Shown here: in pieces, positions 1 through 12,169 of the stretch
Layout of the letters: every line of letters starts with the position of its first letter
How positions within the stretch are numbered: position 1 is the first letter of the stretch
Assembly (NCBI GenBank): GCA_010093605.1
Contig: MU004192.1
Coordinates: 881,774 to 945,773, forward strand
Length of the DNA stretch: 64,000 nt
Direction of reading: 5' to 3'
Source of the DNA: Lophium mytilinum
Taxonomy: Eukaryota; Ascomycota; Dothideomycetes; Mytilinidiales; Mytilinidiaceae
The notes under the pieces: generated by a model
What the model was told of the DNA's origin: nothing
Databases searched by the model: none
The model's input: only the letters and a program-made list of their open reading frames with translations
Translations under genes and position numbers: made by a program

Positions 1-282
1 TACCACCAAATGCCCTGAAGAGTTGCACTAGATCGAATTTGATAGTCTGTTTAGATCGATGGCGAGGCACTGTATCAGGCTTCTCGGTGTGACTATGCAT
101 TAAGGTTGTCCGCCTCGCATCCAGCTAATATATACAGAGCGACACATCCAATATAACAACCAACTCTGCCCCCAGACAACGCAAACGTCCAAAGCTATTT
201 TCCGCCGCCCAAAGAAGATTGGCCGCGAAACACTCTACAGCAGACGCTTGCTAACAATGGGTATCTGGTGCGCAAGAAACAA
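1..282. other. Downstream flank of first gene
   Basis: Non-coding sequence at the window edge, holding the 3' region of the minus-strand gene that ends at 283. I see no ORF with coding character. Confidence 0.5.
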
Positions 283-3200
283 TCAATCGCTCAAACTCTC
301 GTCCCACCCACCCTCGTCCACCAAAAACTGCTCCACCCGCGTCTTACAATCGTTCAAGCCGTGCCCCAGGGCCTCGCGCCACTGCCCTTCGACCAACCCT
401 ACCTTCTCTTTAAGGTCTACTGTCAGTCGTCGCTCCTCCTCGTTTCGCACTGCCTTCATCTCGCGGTCTACGCTGGCGAAGTCTTCGCCCGCTAAATACC
501 GCTGCGTCTCCAAGAGGCGGGAATTCGCCGTCATCACGCCCGTCTTGACCTCATGCAAGAGGCAGAGTAGGTTGATCTGCGACTCGATGAACTGGTAGGC
601 CGACTTCCCGGCATGCGCGAGCAGCGAATAGAGGTACTGCAGCGGAAAGTCGTGATACGCCGGGTTCTCCTCAAACTCCTGCGGCGGGATCAGAACCTCG
701 AACCCTGCCAGCTGGCTAGGGATCTTCTGTACGATAGCTAACAGACCGGGCGCAATGTCCCAGAAAGCCGAGAGCTGGATTTCGACGCCTCTGGTTACGT
801 TTCCTTCGATGACGGCAATGAACACTTCGAACCGCTTGAGCGTCTCCTTCTCGAACACAACCTTTCTGTCTTGTGCGTCGCGTCGGAAGAAGTTTTCCGC
901 TTCTCGAACCTTGGTATCGTTACCTACTTGCTTATACGGCGTCACTACGATGTCCTTGTAGCGATCGTTCCGCTCGTCCTCAAGCTCAAACATTTCCCGA
1001 TGCAGTTGTTCCCGCGCCTCGAAAAGCCACTTGAGCAATGTCAGCTTCTCCAGAAGCTCGGGCTGCTCGTCACCCTCTTCTTGAGTCTGATTAGGGTTCA
1101 GATCCCGCGCGTCGTTGAACAAGCCGCTGCGCAGTTGTTCAATGGACGCAGATATCTTCGTGACGCGTTCCGAGAGCATAGCATGCAAAGGGCTTGCAAC
1201 TTCCTTCTGGAACTCGTCGAAAGTGTTTTGGACCAAGTCTTGGCTTCGTTTGTTTTCTCGTGCGTCAAAGTCGGCCTCGGCGTTTGCTGCGTCTGCGAAT
1301 GACATCGAACCCGTTCGGATATTCTCTTGAATGTTATACCGAAGCTGGTTGCGTCTCTCCGATAAGCCTGTCCGTTCCTGCTCCCTATGTGCATTGTTCT
1401 TGGTCGCGAAGTTCTCTTTCATCGGGGCAATATCTTGCAAATCCGAAAGTATCCGAAGACTGGATCTGATTGAACCCAGGTCAGGGTGATTGTTGTTAAC
1501 GGCGGGATGATGGCGAGGATACGGCGGTGGAAGCGTTACTAGTCGCGAGACATCTAGCTTGTATGGATCCGGGGTTGCGGGCGCAGAATGCGAGTATAGA
1601 CTGTACGAATGGCTAGATGACGGATATGATAGCTCGTGGAGGCCGCTCTTCTCAGGAGGGTATTCGTCAGGCCCATAGACGTGCGCCTGGGTGCTCGGCC
1701 CCGGTCCGTATGACGGTGACGCTTCGGCCTCCCATTGTAGATGCTCTCGTGCTTCTCGCGGGAGACCCATATATTTGGATTCTCTCTTGCTTCGCTCGAT
1801 CCGTTTGCCGCCTCGACCATCAGAGCCATCTGCGCTGGCCTCCCACCACCGACTTGCCGACCTTCCACGTGAGTCTTCTTCATCCGCCACCGTACTGACT
1901 GTCATACTAGGGATTGGAGAAAGACATGGCTGGAAGCTATTCCAAGCTTGACTTTCTCCTCGCCCCCTCCCTTGACTTGATGCACTCGCTGGTGAACTTG
2001 GTTCTGTGTGCGGAGTATCTATGGCCATTGAGGAAGCAGGGCTGGCAGCAGTGGTCGGAGCGCTGATTCTCGCATCGGGGGACTCTTCTAGATTCGATGC
2101 CTGTGATCGTCGCCCACTTGCACTGGGAAGAGCGGATGCGTTTGGGGTAGTTGAGCGTCGCCCACTCGTCCCATATGACCTCCACATATCCCTCGTGAGA
2201 TCGAGGATGTCACTAGCCATTGCATCGAAAGCGGTCGAGTAGCGATCCCGCCGAAGCCTCGACTCTGCCACAATGAATTCCGCGAAGAGTTCCAGCCTAT
2301 CTTGATCCGTTTGGGCTGATACTTCTTGTTCGATGAATTTGCGATGACGTTCGATAGCTGACTGGGCAAACAGCTCTCGTTCGCTAGGCTTAGGAGTACT
2401 GGTGTTCAAACCAGCTGAAGCCGGGGCAGAAGGTGGACGAGCTGGAGAAAGAGGGGCGGGCATCGAGCCAGCTTCCATATTCGGCGTATGCAGGATGTGA
2501 GAAATTGGCCGAGGCGTCTGTTGCTTAGGAACAGACAAGCCGTAGTCGTCTCCCACATGCTGAGGCGGTGGTGTAGGAAGTGTCTTCGGTGGTATCGCTG
2601 GAGAACCTCTCTGGACAATACTTTGCTTGAATCTGTCGGCACCCGGTGAGAACGGTGGCGTTGGCGCAAATATCTCAGGAGATCTAATCTTATTGGCCTC
2701 CACTCTCGGCGTTGAGTTGTTAGAGCCAGGATCTTGCAGGTCATCGTATGATCTCGTGGTCCCTGACAGCGTTTGCCCATCTCTGGGTGAGTATATGTTT
2801 CGTCCACTTCTTGGAGTGCCTTTCGTCATCCCTCGCCGTCGGCTGAGCGCACCATCAGTAGTGCTGGCTAGAACCAAATCGGCCGGCTTGGAAGAGGCTG
2901 CCTCCATGTCAACGGCCCATGGGTTGTTGTTAGGTTCGACAGCACTGGGTATCTCCGCCGCCCTTTCCACAGCCCTTTCACGTGCCGCCCGGCTTTCACT
3001 CCGTCGTTCTCGTATACCTCTGGCACTCGGATCACGTTTTGCTGGTGTCCGAGCCAAACCGCCAGACGAGAGTGTAGATGACAAAGCTTGGTCGACATTT
3101 GATCCTGATCCTGATCCCGATCCCGATCCCGATCCTGGGTTGATAAAAGGAGGTTGGCCCCGTGGCATATACAGTCCCTGGCTAGTGGTGTCCAGATGTA

Positions 3201-4682
3201 AGCCATGCGCAGCCGGGGATCTCGATCGAGCTCGAGCAGCTTCATCTTGCCATCCTATTGGTGTAGGTGGTATTGGAGTGAGGCTTGTTCCGGTCTGCGC
3301 AGGTCGTCTCGTCGGAGGGCCAGGCACTGGACCATCTCCTCTTGTGAAGGAGTTCGGCGTACGGCTCATACTTTGAGACCTTGAATTACTTGGTGGAGGG
3401 CCAGGTGGCGGCGGTGGTAGCGGCATTCCCGGCTCCCAATTTTGGCCAAGCAACGGAGAATGGTCGATGGGAGTCCTGCCGCTCGAACCTGCTAGGCCTA
3501 TAGCACCTGTCGAGGCTGCCCGGCGAGCAGTCGGTGCTCTCACTGGAGAGTCTGGACTCCATCGGCGTTCCGGTGTAGGTATTGAGATATGACTATCAGA
3601 TGTCAATAAAATCCAGGAAACCCTTGAGAGCACACTCACGGCTGTGACGGTCTTGTCCCATGACCGGTATTGAGCGAATTACGGGATAGTACATCGCTCG
3701 TACTAATACGCAAAGACTCAATAGCACTAGGTGGTGTGGCATTGTCCGAGGCGCGGCCCCTGGTTAGACTGGAAAGATTGAAGAGCGAGTGCTGCTTTTC
3801 CGGTCTTGGCCGTGTCTCTGAGTTATCTCTACGACTCTTGGGGGGAGGTGGAGGAAATGAAGGCGTGCCGGGAGGGTTCAAAGCACTGGAAGGTACCGAG
3901 GATGCCGTTGACATCCTGTTATCGAATCCGGGTGGTGACCTATAGTAATCCGATCCAGACGATGTCCGATGCTGCAGTAGATATTCGCCATGGCCAGAGC
4001 TGGGAGACGGGTTGTGTGGGGGAGCAAAAGCACCGCTGGACATATGGGGGGAGGCACCTATGGGAGCTTGTCCAGGAGTATACGGCGGAGGAGGAGACGG
4101 CAAGTTTGCTAAACAAGATTTAGCCCCGTTACTCGAAATAAGTAGTATGAGAGAATGCAGAAAGCGGAGGTCTACTGTGGTCTACAATGGAACGTTATAC
4201 GGAATAAGTCTTCAAGCTAGGAGTTCGTGATAGATGAGAAAGCAATTACCCTCCAGTCCGGTCAATTCCCTCTGCCTAGGCGGTACGGTAGCTGATTGCG
4301 GGCTTGAATGCGGAACGTAGGTCCCTCCTGTAGGACCGTTCCGTCCCCATTGCTGTGGATTGTACGGAGCTGCCATGGACGCTGCGCTCCGCAGAGCCAT
4401 CGGCGAAGTACCTCTCGATTCTGCGGGCGCGGAAAAGTTGGAGGGAGCGTATGGCGAGAAGGGCGTGCTTAAGGAGGTCGCAGAGGCTGGCGTCTGCGTA
4501 TGCAGGAACCCTCCTTGCTGGAAGCCTCCTTGCTGCGGGGCCAAGGCGGTGGTGATTGTGGGTGGTTGAAGGGCAAGGCGCCTCTGGGGAGACGGCGCTC
4601 CTCCTTCGCGAGGAGCAGATGTTGGCGGCGGTGGAGGGGGCGGCGGCGGGAGAGAGGCCTGAAAGCCATACTCAGCACTCAT
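283..4682 (-). CDS. Large proline/serine-rich fungal protein, function unknown
   Basis: Three exons join in phase: 4682-4250, 4108-3640 and 3592-283, giving 1403 residues. Introns start GTAATT and GTGAGT and end TTTAG and GATAG. I do not recognise a named family. The N-terminal half is disordered: a run of nine prolines near residue 11, many Ser/Pro/Arg stretches, and a Ser-Gly repeat encoded at about 3099-3135. The last 400 residues are different: charged, helix-rich and probably coiled-coil, starting after a Tyr/Ser/Pro stretch and continuing to the C-terminus, with no membrane segment. That layout (disordered tail plus helical C-terminal domain) suggests a scaffold or cortical protein, but this is inference. 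The ATG at 4682 is the first in the open frame; a further 5' exon in 4683-5300 cannot be excluded. Confidence 0.75.
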
Positions 4683-5819
4683 GGCGGCGGTGACAGGGCG
4701 TGTCTGAGCGCCGAAGCCTCCAGCGGCTGCTGCGACTCGAGCAGCGAATCCAGGCGGGTCTCTGCTGGTGATAGAGGAGCTCTGCAGCCCGAGAGGTGTT
4801 GGTCACTCGAAGGAGAGCCACAGCAGATGGCACCACAGCGGGGGGGTCCAGGCACCCTGGCGCATGGTGGACGTTGGGCGGGAGAGAAGCTTCGGTGGGC
4901 GTGGTGTTGTGATGGACTGAGGGCTACCGGCATCGCCCATTCGTCCCCTCGCACAAGGCTCGCCGGCGACCTTTCCTGAAGGCGCGCTGGCCCCAGAATC
5001 GGGGGGCAAGCGAGCGTGCAGGGCGAATGGGAGTGGGTCGACTCGGGGTGCATAAAAAAGCACGGCTTGAGAGGCCATGCAGCATCCCTGTGCGCCATCA
5101 ACACGGCGCTTAACGGGCTCCCAGGGCTGGCCGGCAGACTCTCCCGCGGCTGACACTGCGCCCGCTGCCGGTGCCGGATTGAGGGTGCAATGTTGAATCG
5201 CCTGAAATCTCCGAGCTTGATCGCTGCTGGACGAGCTTCTGGGACGATGTAGCCCCTGAGCCTGAGGGGAACGCTGCTCCAAGTGTCTGGGAGCGATTGA
5301 GATATATAAATAGCAAGCAGCAGCTATAGCGAGCTCGTATATAAGCTAGCTCAGTCCGGAAATAGTCGACACACCGCGCGGAAGATCCGAACGCTATGTG
5401 AGCTAGCGCTGTGTGAAGTCTGATAGAGACGCGAGCGCCGGCCAATTGTGTGCACAAGGTGTCTGAGGCAGCGAGAACCAACTGCCACCAACACCACTAC
5501 GACCGTGAGGCCCTTGTATTGGTCCGCTATCTGAGTCGGCTCGACGGGTCTGCAAGTGGGCTTCAAAGCACTTCTCTAGCGAATTAGAAAGCACGCAGAA
5601 TGGTTTGGCCAAACGGTGAGAACTGCAGCCGTCCCAAACCCTGCCTAGGAGGCGTGCACAAGACGTGCCACAAGAGCAGCAAGGCTTCCGATTAAAAATG
5701 CGGTGCGTTCTGATTTCTCTATGGTACCTGGCGAGCCGCTGAGTATAAGAAACCAAGTCGGCGCCGTGATGTGAAAGACCACTCGAAAATGGAGACTGCT
5801 CGGCGAAAACTAAACCTGC
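4683..5819. other. Intergenic, promoter of the first gene
   Basis: About 1.1 kb between the start of the large protein at 4682 and the 3' end of the fructose-bisphosphatase gene at 5820. It is GC-rich at 4683-5300. Open frames here lack splice support and look like chance ORFs. A small 5' exon of the upstream gene could hide here. Confidence 0.4.
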
Positions 5820-7016
5820 TCAATACTTCTTGTGAACATCGATAACTTTTTGCACTTCGTCGTAGCTGCCCATAAAGATACCAGACCGGTCGTGGATGTG
5901 CTCTGGCACGACTTCCAGCATCCGCTTCATGTGGCTGTCTACCGCTTGACCGCCAGCTGTAACCAGTCAGTAGCGTTCTCAATGGAATCTGGGGAGCTCA
6001 TACCATTCTCAAACACCAACGCCATCGGCGCGCACTCGTACAGAATTCGCAGCTTCCCTTTCGGGCTCTTCTTGTCTGCCGGATACGCAAAGATACCGCC
6101 GTACAACAGCGTCCGATACGCATCAGCCACCATGGACCCGATGTATCTCGCGCTGTACGGCTTTCCGCCCTCCTCTGGGTACTTCAAGCTGTTGACGTAC
6201 TCCTTGATCGGATCGGTCCAGTACAAGCTGTTACCCTCGTTGACCGAGTAAATCGCCCGCGACTTCGGCACCTTCATGTCTGGATGCGTCAGGATGAACT
6301 CGCCGAGCGCGTTGTCCATGGTGAAGCCATTGACAGTTCCGCCCTTCATGGTGAGCACCAGCTGGGCCGAGGCACCGTACATGGTGAAGCCGCTGGCCAC
6401 CAGCTCAGTTCCCGGCTTGAGCAAGTCTTCCTTGGTGCCTTTCGCGTCCTCTGGGAGCTTGAAAATGCCGAAGATGGTTCCAACCGACACGCCGGCGTCC
6501 AAGTTTGACGAGCCGTCAATTGGATCGCAAACGACGCCATACCGGGCATTCGGGTACTCGTTGAAAGCGATGGCCTCATCCTCTTCCTCGGACACCAGTA
6601 TCTTGACCCGGCCACAGCTCTTCATGGCGGCGATGAAGATGTCATTGCCAATCACGTCGAGCTTCTTCTGGTCATCTCCGGTCATGTTCGAGGACCCCGC
6701 CAGCCCAGTGAGCTAGTATCGACCTCAGCATACAGTATCATGTTTTGTACAGGAGCCGCCGGGACTCACGTTGATCAGTGTGGCTCGTCGGATGTAGTAG
6801 GCAATGCTCTTGAAGGAGAATTGGAGGGCGTGGCAGAGGAGTCTGTCCGAGCAGTTAGCAGTCGTTCATGCTTCACAGCGTGCAGGTCTCCTACGTGAAG
6901 TCTCCCGTGGCCTCCTTGTGCTTCACTTGCTCTTCCGTCAGGAATCTTGTGAGGGTCACAATGTCTGTGTTGATCTTCTCCGCCCCGACTGCGCCTCCTT
7001 CGTTGCTGCCGTTCAT
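5820..7016 (-). CDS. fbp1: Fructose-1,6-bisphosphatase
   Basis: Hydrolyses fructose 1,6-bisphosphate to fructose 6-phosphate, the committed step of gluconeogenesis, in the cytosol. Four exons join in phase: 7016-6895, 6842-6770, 6712-6004 and 5956-5820, giving 346 residues, the normal length for the family. The metal-binding signature DPIDGSSNLD lies near residue 128, with an upstream VSEEEDEA acidic stretch and the substrate-site segment ARYIGSMVADAYRTLLYGGI. The C-terminus reads EHIHDRSGIFMGSYDEVQK, as in fungal homologues. Introns carry GTGAGT, GTAGGA and GTATGA donors, and the GCTAAC or CTGAC branch sites are visible. In yeasts and moulds this gene is glucose-repressed; I did not verify a control site here. 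Confidence 0.97.
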
Positions 7017-8662
7017 GGTGAATGTGGAGAGGTTGCGTGAGGGTATAGGGAGTAGCACGGATGGGTAAGGAGCAATTGACTGGGTATATCTCAGGGAGAA
7101 GGGTTGTAGCAGAGACCTGGTTTCAGGTGGCTAGTATCGGGCACGCGGATCAACCTTCGGTATCTGCTTGGTTCGACGGTTGGCTGGATACACTCGCCCT
7201 CGGCAACGCGATTGCTACGGTCACGAGCTGTAGAGAGTGTGCTGGTTGCGGCGGCGAGAGCAGACGAGCTGGAAGAGAGTGCTGCGCAGCTTGTGGGGCC
7301 ATCGGCTGCATTTCTAGGCCTTGTGGTGGCCGTCTCGTGCCTTTGTTGGACCGCGAAGATGACGATAGAGCGCGTCTCGATGCGGGGCGCTGTTCTCTCC
7401 GGAATGCCTTGCCCGACATCTTCCGTCGACAGACTCTGCCTGTGATTTGCCGCGGGAACTGTCAGAAGCTCCGAGTTCAAGATGCTGATGGCAGGCAGGC
7501 GTGTTTTCCTGCCTCCCTGCAGCAAACAATCGTCTCTTGGAGCCAATATGTAGTGTCTGCTGTCCAAAGAAGTGTTTTCGAAAACCACGGTGCGGGGTAG
7601 CTTCGTGCGCACAGAGAGCTTCAGAACCCTCAAAAACCAGCAAACAACCCAGCAGGGCTTAGTGAGACTTTGTCACATTTATCCCGCTTCGGTAGAACCC
7701 TCAACCTCCAGTTGCTCGCACGCCTATTTCCGGAATCTGCAACCGTGAGGCTTCTCGGCCGTGGAGGGCACGAGGGGTGTGAGGGGCACCCCAGATTATC
7801 CCGCTCCGGCATGCCGAACAAAGTTGCACCGAGATTCAGGGTCTAGCCGCCCGCGTTTTGCCATGTAGCTTAGTGCCGTAGGAGAGGTCTGGAACCATAG
7901 GACAACCGCTTACGATGTGGTCTGATTTACGAGGTTCAGATCTTGACATTTGTGGTGAGATTTCCTTATATGTCCACTGGTCCCACTGGTGTCTCAGAGG
8001 GTGTGCAAAAGAAACGGTGATGAGGTCTGAATTATGGTGTTGAAAGTTTTACATTCGTCGCCAGATTTCAATCATGTGTCCAGGGGCCCGATTGGTGGTT
8101 TAGAGGGCGTGTAGAAGTAAGACACCATATTCTTAAAATGAGCTCTATATCTAATGACAATAGACCGAAGCATAGAAACGAAGGTGAGATCAGATAAGGT
8201 CTAACAAACGATTTTTAGATCTTTACAATCGTTGTGAAATTTGTGAAATTATCTAGGGGCGCCACAAGTGATGAAGAGGCTGTCCAAATGTAAATCAGCA
8301 CAGCTCTAATATGAGCCCCAGCCCTGGTTATATTGGACGGAAGAGCAGAATTATAGGTGTTGCAAGATGGTATTATATAGCAGCGCAAATTAGAGTGTAA
8401 GCTCGTTAATTTTGCGCATGTCCAAGATACCATCAGGGTAGCCTCAGGTCACTACCAAACGTGGAAAACTGACCTTGTTATGAATGCAATGTGGAGGTTA
8501 ACATATAATGCAACTAGTTAGCATCACAAGTTAGAGTAGTTGAAAATGCATACTTGGAGGCGTTATATGTTAGAGTGAGAACAGTGTCTTATTGCACGTA
8601 ATCAAGTCTCGTTGAAGACCCTCAGCACGCCATCATCTCTCCCAGCCGCCCACCTCCACCCC
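7017..8662. other. Intergenic with AT-rich decayed repeats
   Basis: The 5' flank of the fructose-bisphosphatase gene (TATA-like GATATACC near 7083-7090 on the minus strand) followed from about 7850 by AT-rich DNA without credible ORFs. The degenerate repeat listed separately lies inside. Confidence 0.5.
7938..8295. repeat. Three decayed copies of a ~78-bp direct repeat
   Basis: Three related blocks lie at about 7938-8015, 8046-8123 and 8217-8295. Each begins with a variant of GATCTTTACATTCGT, continues through a GAAATTT-like stretch, then GTCCAGGGGCCC-like and AGAGGGTGTGCAAA-like segments. The sequence before each block is also related, for example a shared GATGNGGTCTGA near 7915 and 8021. 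Spacing is irregular (about 108 and 171 bp). The copies differ at many positions, so the array is old. Confidence 0.5.
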
Positions 8663-9659
8663 TCAGATCTCGATCCAGCTCGGCAGCTCATTGTCCATGG
8701 TGCGAATCTGGACCTTCATCTTGATGCCTTGGTACCGAGTCCGCAGATACCACTCCAAGGCGTTGCCGTCTGACCCCTCGCTCGTCGCCACGAAGTCCTC
8801 CTCGACCCCACGCTCCACCATCTTCTTGCCCTCGAAAGAGAGCCAATTCTGCTCCTGCACCATATGGACGTCCAGAAGGGGCAGATCCGGGAAGCACTCG
8901 ACGTGGTACTCGATGAGGTCCTTCAGCGTAGGCATGATGTCGAAGTGCAACTTCTCCTTATGGAAGTTCAAGTTCATGCACGCGGTGCACCTGTCCGAGT
9001 TCCTACAGCGCCGAAAGAGTAGGTGGATCTGGCAGTTCTTCAGGACCTTTGCCCACACCGAGGGGACCGGGCCCAGAGGACGGTAGCTACGCAACCTGAA
9101 CCCGAACTCTGCAGCGATATTGGCGGTTCCGGTGGGACATGTGGCGCGCATGTTCTTGCGGGTACTCTCCGTCTCCATGCGCACATCCAGTCCTTTGGGC
9201 AGTACTGGTATCATGTTGAGCCGAAGCGTGGCACCCCACGCGAACATCCGGTTGAAGACTTCGTCGCTGAATTGGCGGCCGACGAGGCGTAGTTCGAGAA
9301 GCCCGTCTGTCATGGGGACTGGGAGGGGGCCTTTGGGCTTGAGAAGGTACTGGTGGTCCATGTGCATACGTTCATAGGTAATGAGGTCGTAGACTTTGTT
9401 GCGAATTTCGCCCGGGAACTTCATGAAGTCAATCTGGATGACATTAGGTCGTGTACGGATCAAACGCAACAGGGGGAGTCTTGCCTCCGTGCAACCCAAG
9501 CCGCTGAGACAGTCGTCGCTAGTCATGATGTGGGAGGCATACGTGGAGCTCTGAATTGCTGTTAGCACGTGAACACTCGGTTCAGGCGGTCAATGTCACC
9601 TTTGTCTCGGCACCCTGGCTGGTATCATCCTCCGTATTGATGACGGGGATGTTGGACAT
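8663..9659 (-). CDS. F-box-like fungal protein of unknown function
   Basis: Two exons, 9659-9600 and 9550-8663, join in phase and give 315 residues. The intron runs from GTGACA to TTCAG with a GCTAAC branch site, so the true start is the ATG at 9659, not one inside the long exon. Near residue 60 the segment FMKFPGEIRNKVYDLITYE resembles the short F-box-like LPxEIRNxIY motif common in large Dothideomycete families, and a Cys pair is found in CTACMN. The rest is a globular domain with no membrane segment. Such proteins are usually annotated as hypothetical; a substrate-adaptor role for ubiquitin ligases is only a guess from the motif. Confidence 0.72.
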
Positions 9660-10278
9660 TTCGAATGATGAGGAGAGTGTTCCTGCGCAAATAGACTTCC
9701 GTTGTGCTAGTTATTGACTACCAGTGGGACCGTAACCGCTTGGCGTGATGGCGGAGGTGACCGCAACGGCAACAGCGATGACGGCAACTACGATGAAGAC
9801 ATTGGTATGCTTGGCTAGACGGTTCTGTGATGGAAGGCTCCAAGGTCTGTTGTGAGGTTACGTTTCGGTGGTGGCAGCTGTTGGACGATGAAGGGAGAAG
9901 GAAGACGTCCAGAAAGTTTCAAGTCAGCGGATGGAAAGGGAACCGGGTCCGCTATTTTCCGTGACGGTGAATAGCAGTCAACTCGCATTGAAAGCCCAAA
10001 ATTGAACTTCTTTCGGGGGAGCAGAGAGGTCTGCCTCCTGAGATCGCTCGCTTTTCTCTCTCGACACCACCGAAAGGAGTGGCCCAACTAGCCAGGAGTT
10101 GGGCAGTCAAGACGTGGTCTGATTCTCACTGTACCAATCATCATATCATTTAGGGATGCCCCAAAGCTCATAAGGGAATAGATACTTTTCTCGCTAGACA
10201 CCACTGTGATGAGCGCCCTAAATAGCAATTGGCTAGTTAGTCAAGAGCTGGATTGATTTGCACGGCATCAAGCGATGT
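9660..10278. other. Intergenic with a possible small membrane ORF
   Basis: On the minus strand at about 9850-9711 an open frame encodes a hydrophobic segment NVFIVVAVIAVAVAVTSAIT followed by a short Pro/Gly tail and a TAA stop. It has no ATG in frame and would need an upstream exon (a GTAACC...CAG intron is conceivable). It could be the tail of a tiny one-pass membrane protein or chance. Confidence 0.25.
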
Positions 10279-11354
10279 TCACACTGTTCGCCGTCTATCC
10301 AAAACAGATCTCCAAGTCTCATGGAGGCTATGCTCGGGGAATGAGAGTTGGTGACAGTACGTCGTCCTCAAAGCATCGCCGAGTTGATATTTGGGAGCGT
10401 TGAAGTAATCCAGCATTCTGCCCATGACGACAGGGTTTGGTGCAGGCGATGCTATGGCCACGGGCGTCGCAACTTCAGCTGCGCTTGAACGGCTGCTCAG
10501 AGGTGAGCTCACAGACGTGTCGCTGCTGTCTTCTTGCAGAGAAGGGAGCGACTCTGTAGGCTCTGGGTCCGTTTGTACGCCTGCGTTGACGTAGGGGAAC
10601 TTGGGCGCGGCGTCCTCAGAGCGAGGCTTGACTTCTCTTGATGACTTCATTCGGTCTAATGGTAGAGCCCCAGCCATACAAGAAATTCTCTGTGGTCTTC
10701 TCCTCGAGCTTGAAAAAGTAGGGCTAGAATAACGACTAGGGGCTTCCGTTATTGGGCCGAGGTGGTTGAGACTGGGATCTGAAGTTGGACGGACAAGTGA
10801 AAGGGTTGTCGATCTTCTTAAGAGAGGTCTTCCTGTCTTCTCAACCAGGCTATCGGCCCAAGGTATCTTCTCCCGCAGATCCGTGTCCTTGTTCTCGAGC
10901 TTGCCATCCTTATCTGAGGCAAAGAACTCATCTCCACGGCCGAAGACAATCTGAAGAGTCTGCAGATGACGACTTCCGCCGCCGGGAGGGAAAAGCCATT
11001 GGCGTAGCGATTCTGGGAGTCCGTAGCTGTCTGCGATACGGTCAGTCTGATCCAGACCAAAACGGGCGAGAGGGAATGAATCACCTTGTCGATATCGACC
11101 TACTTGGTTTCTCCAGCAGACGTAATAGCGCTCAAATGCGCCCAACGCGACGACCACGAGCTCTTTCACGCCCTCTGGATCCGCTGGATCAGAGGGCATA
11201 GACGCAAGGCGTTCGTGGAAGCGCGTGGATGTCCTCATCAAACTAGCACCCGTCAGAACCTATCAAGGGCTATACAGATATGGGACTAGAAAGAATACCT
11301 CTTCTTCAGCTTTATGGACGCAGGTGCGCTCGACGAATGCGCCTGTAAAGTCAT
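10279..11354 (-). CDS. Conserved fungal protein, function unknown
   Basis: Best model has three exons, 11354-11299, 11242-11085 and 11030-10279, giving 321 residues. The 56-nt first intron starts GTATTC, has a CTGAC branch and ends GCTAG. The second is exactly 54 nt (GTGATT, CTGAC, GCAG), contains no stop and is a multiple of three, so it reads through; removing it gives the compact CWRNQVGRYRQDSYGLPESL, which resembles a fungal hypothetical family I know only by pattern. The N-terminal domain includes QWLFPPGGGSRHLQTLQ; the C-terminal half is Ser/Pro-rich and disordered, then ends in a short conserved tail. The first exon is only 18 codons, and the start is the least certain part. Confidence 0.65.
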
Positions 11355-12169
11355 CTCCAGCGTTGTTCACTCGCGATGCCAAAGACAGGAAACCTCGCCG
11401 ACAGCCAATTCCATAAGACAGACAAGTAAGAGTTAATCTTCGACTTTCACCGGGTATTGTCAAGGACCTCCGCAAGCTCTTCTGGTCCCTAGCTCCTGCT
11501 CTGACGACTGTTCCAGCCTGATCACGTAAGCATGCTTCATCCATGGCGGAGTTGAGATCGCATTGAAGCGCTCCTACTCTGCCGCATGAGGCTGCTCAGC
11601 TGATAGATGCTGAACCGAGTTTCAGGCCTGAAGAACGTGGCAGGCGAGTTTGGTGTCAGATCTCCGGCTTCGTTTGAGATGAGATGGATGGGGTGACCAG
11701 AGGGTGGTGGACGGTGCGTGGAGATAGGCTTTTAGAAGCCGGGATGTAATATAATCGTCTGTGCGGGTCGGAATGTCAAAGACGGGAATTCTGCAACGAG
11801 CGGCATCGCTTGGAACATTAATATGGTTCATGAAAGGTGTTGATTTTGGTGCTCTTTGTACACCACGGCAAATGGCTTGCTCATAGAATGGTAGCTAACA
11901 GGATGAAGATTAATTATCCAAAACATTAGTAGTAGAAAGTGACCGGGATTCAATTGGTGCATATGAAGTATATTATTATGCTATAACATTCTGTATACAG
12001 TACTTCAAGCTTACCATTGATTGTGGAGATTGTTATGAACCCTCCCAAAGTCAAAATTTGCAACAAGAAGTGAATTTTGCTCGCGCTGCGATCCAAATTT
12101 CCAGCGGTCTGTTTCCCAAGATTATCAAGCCCCGGCGATCCAAAAAGAAGACAACATTCTGGCCGCAGC
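11355..12169. other. Intergenic
   Basis: Flanked by the start of one minus-strand gene and the 3' end of the next. AT content rises at 11830-12010. I see no supported gene. Confidence 0.4.

Noticed and set aside
11263-11544. Open frame of 93 codons upstream of the 10.3-kb gene as its first exon
   Set aside because: Its phase at the GTATTC donor does not match the next exon except with a 39-nt intron; the alternative frame with ATG at 11354 fits a 56-nt intron with a good branch site.
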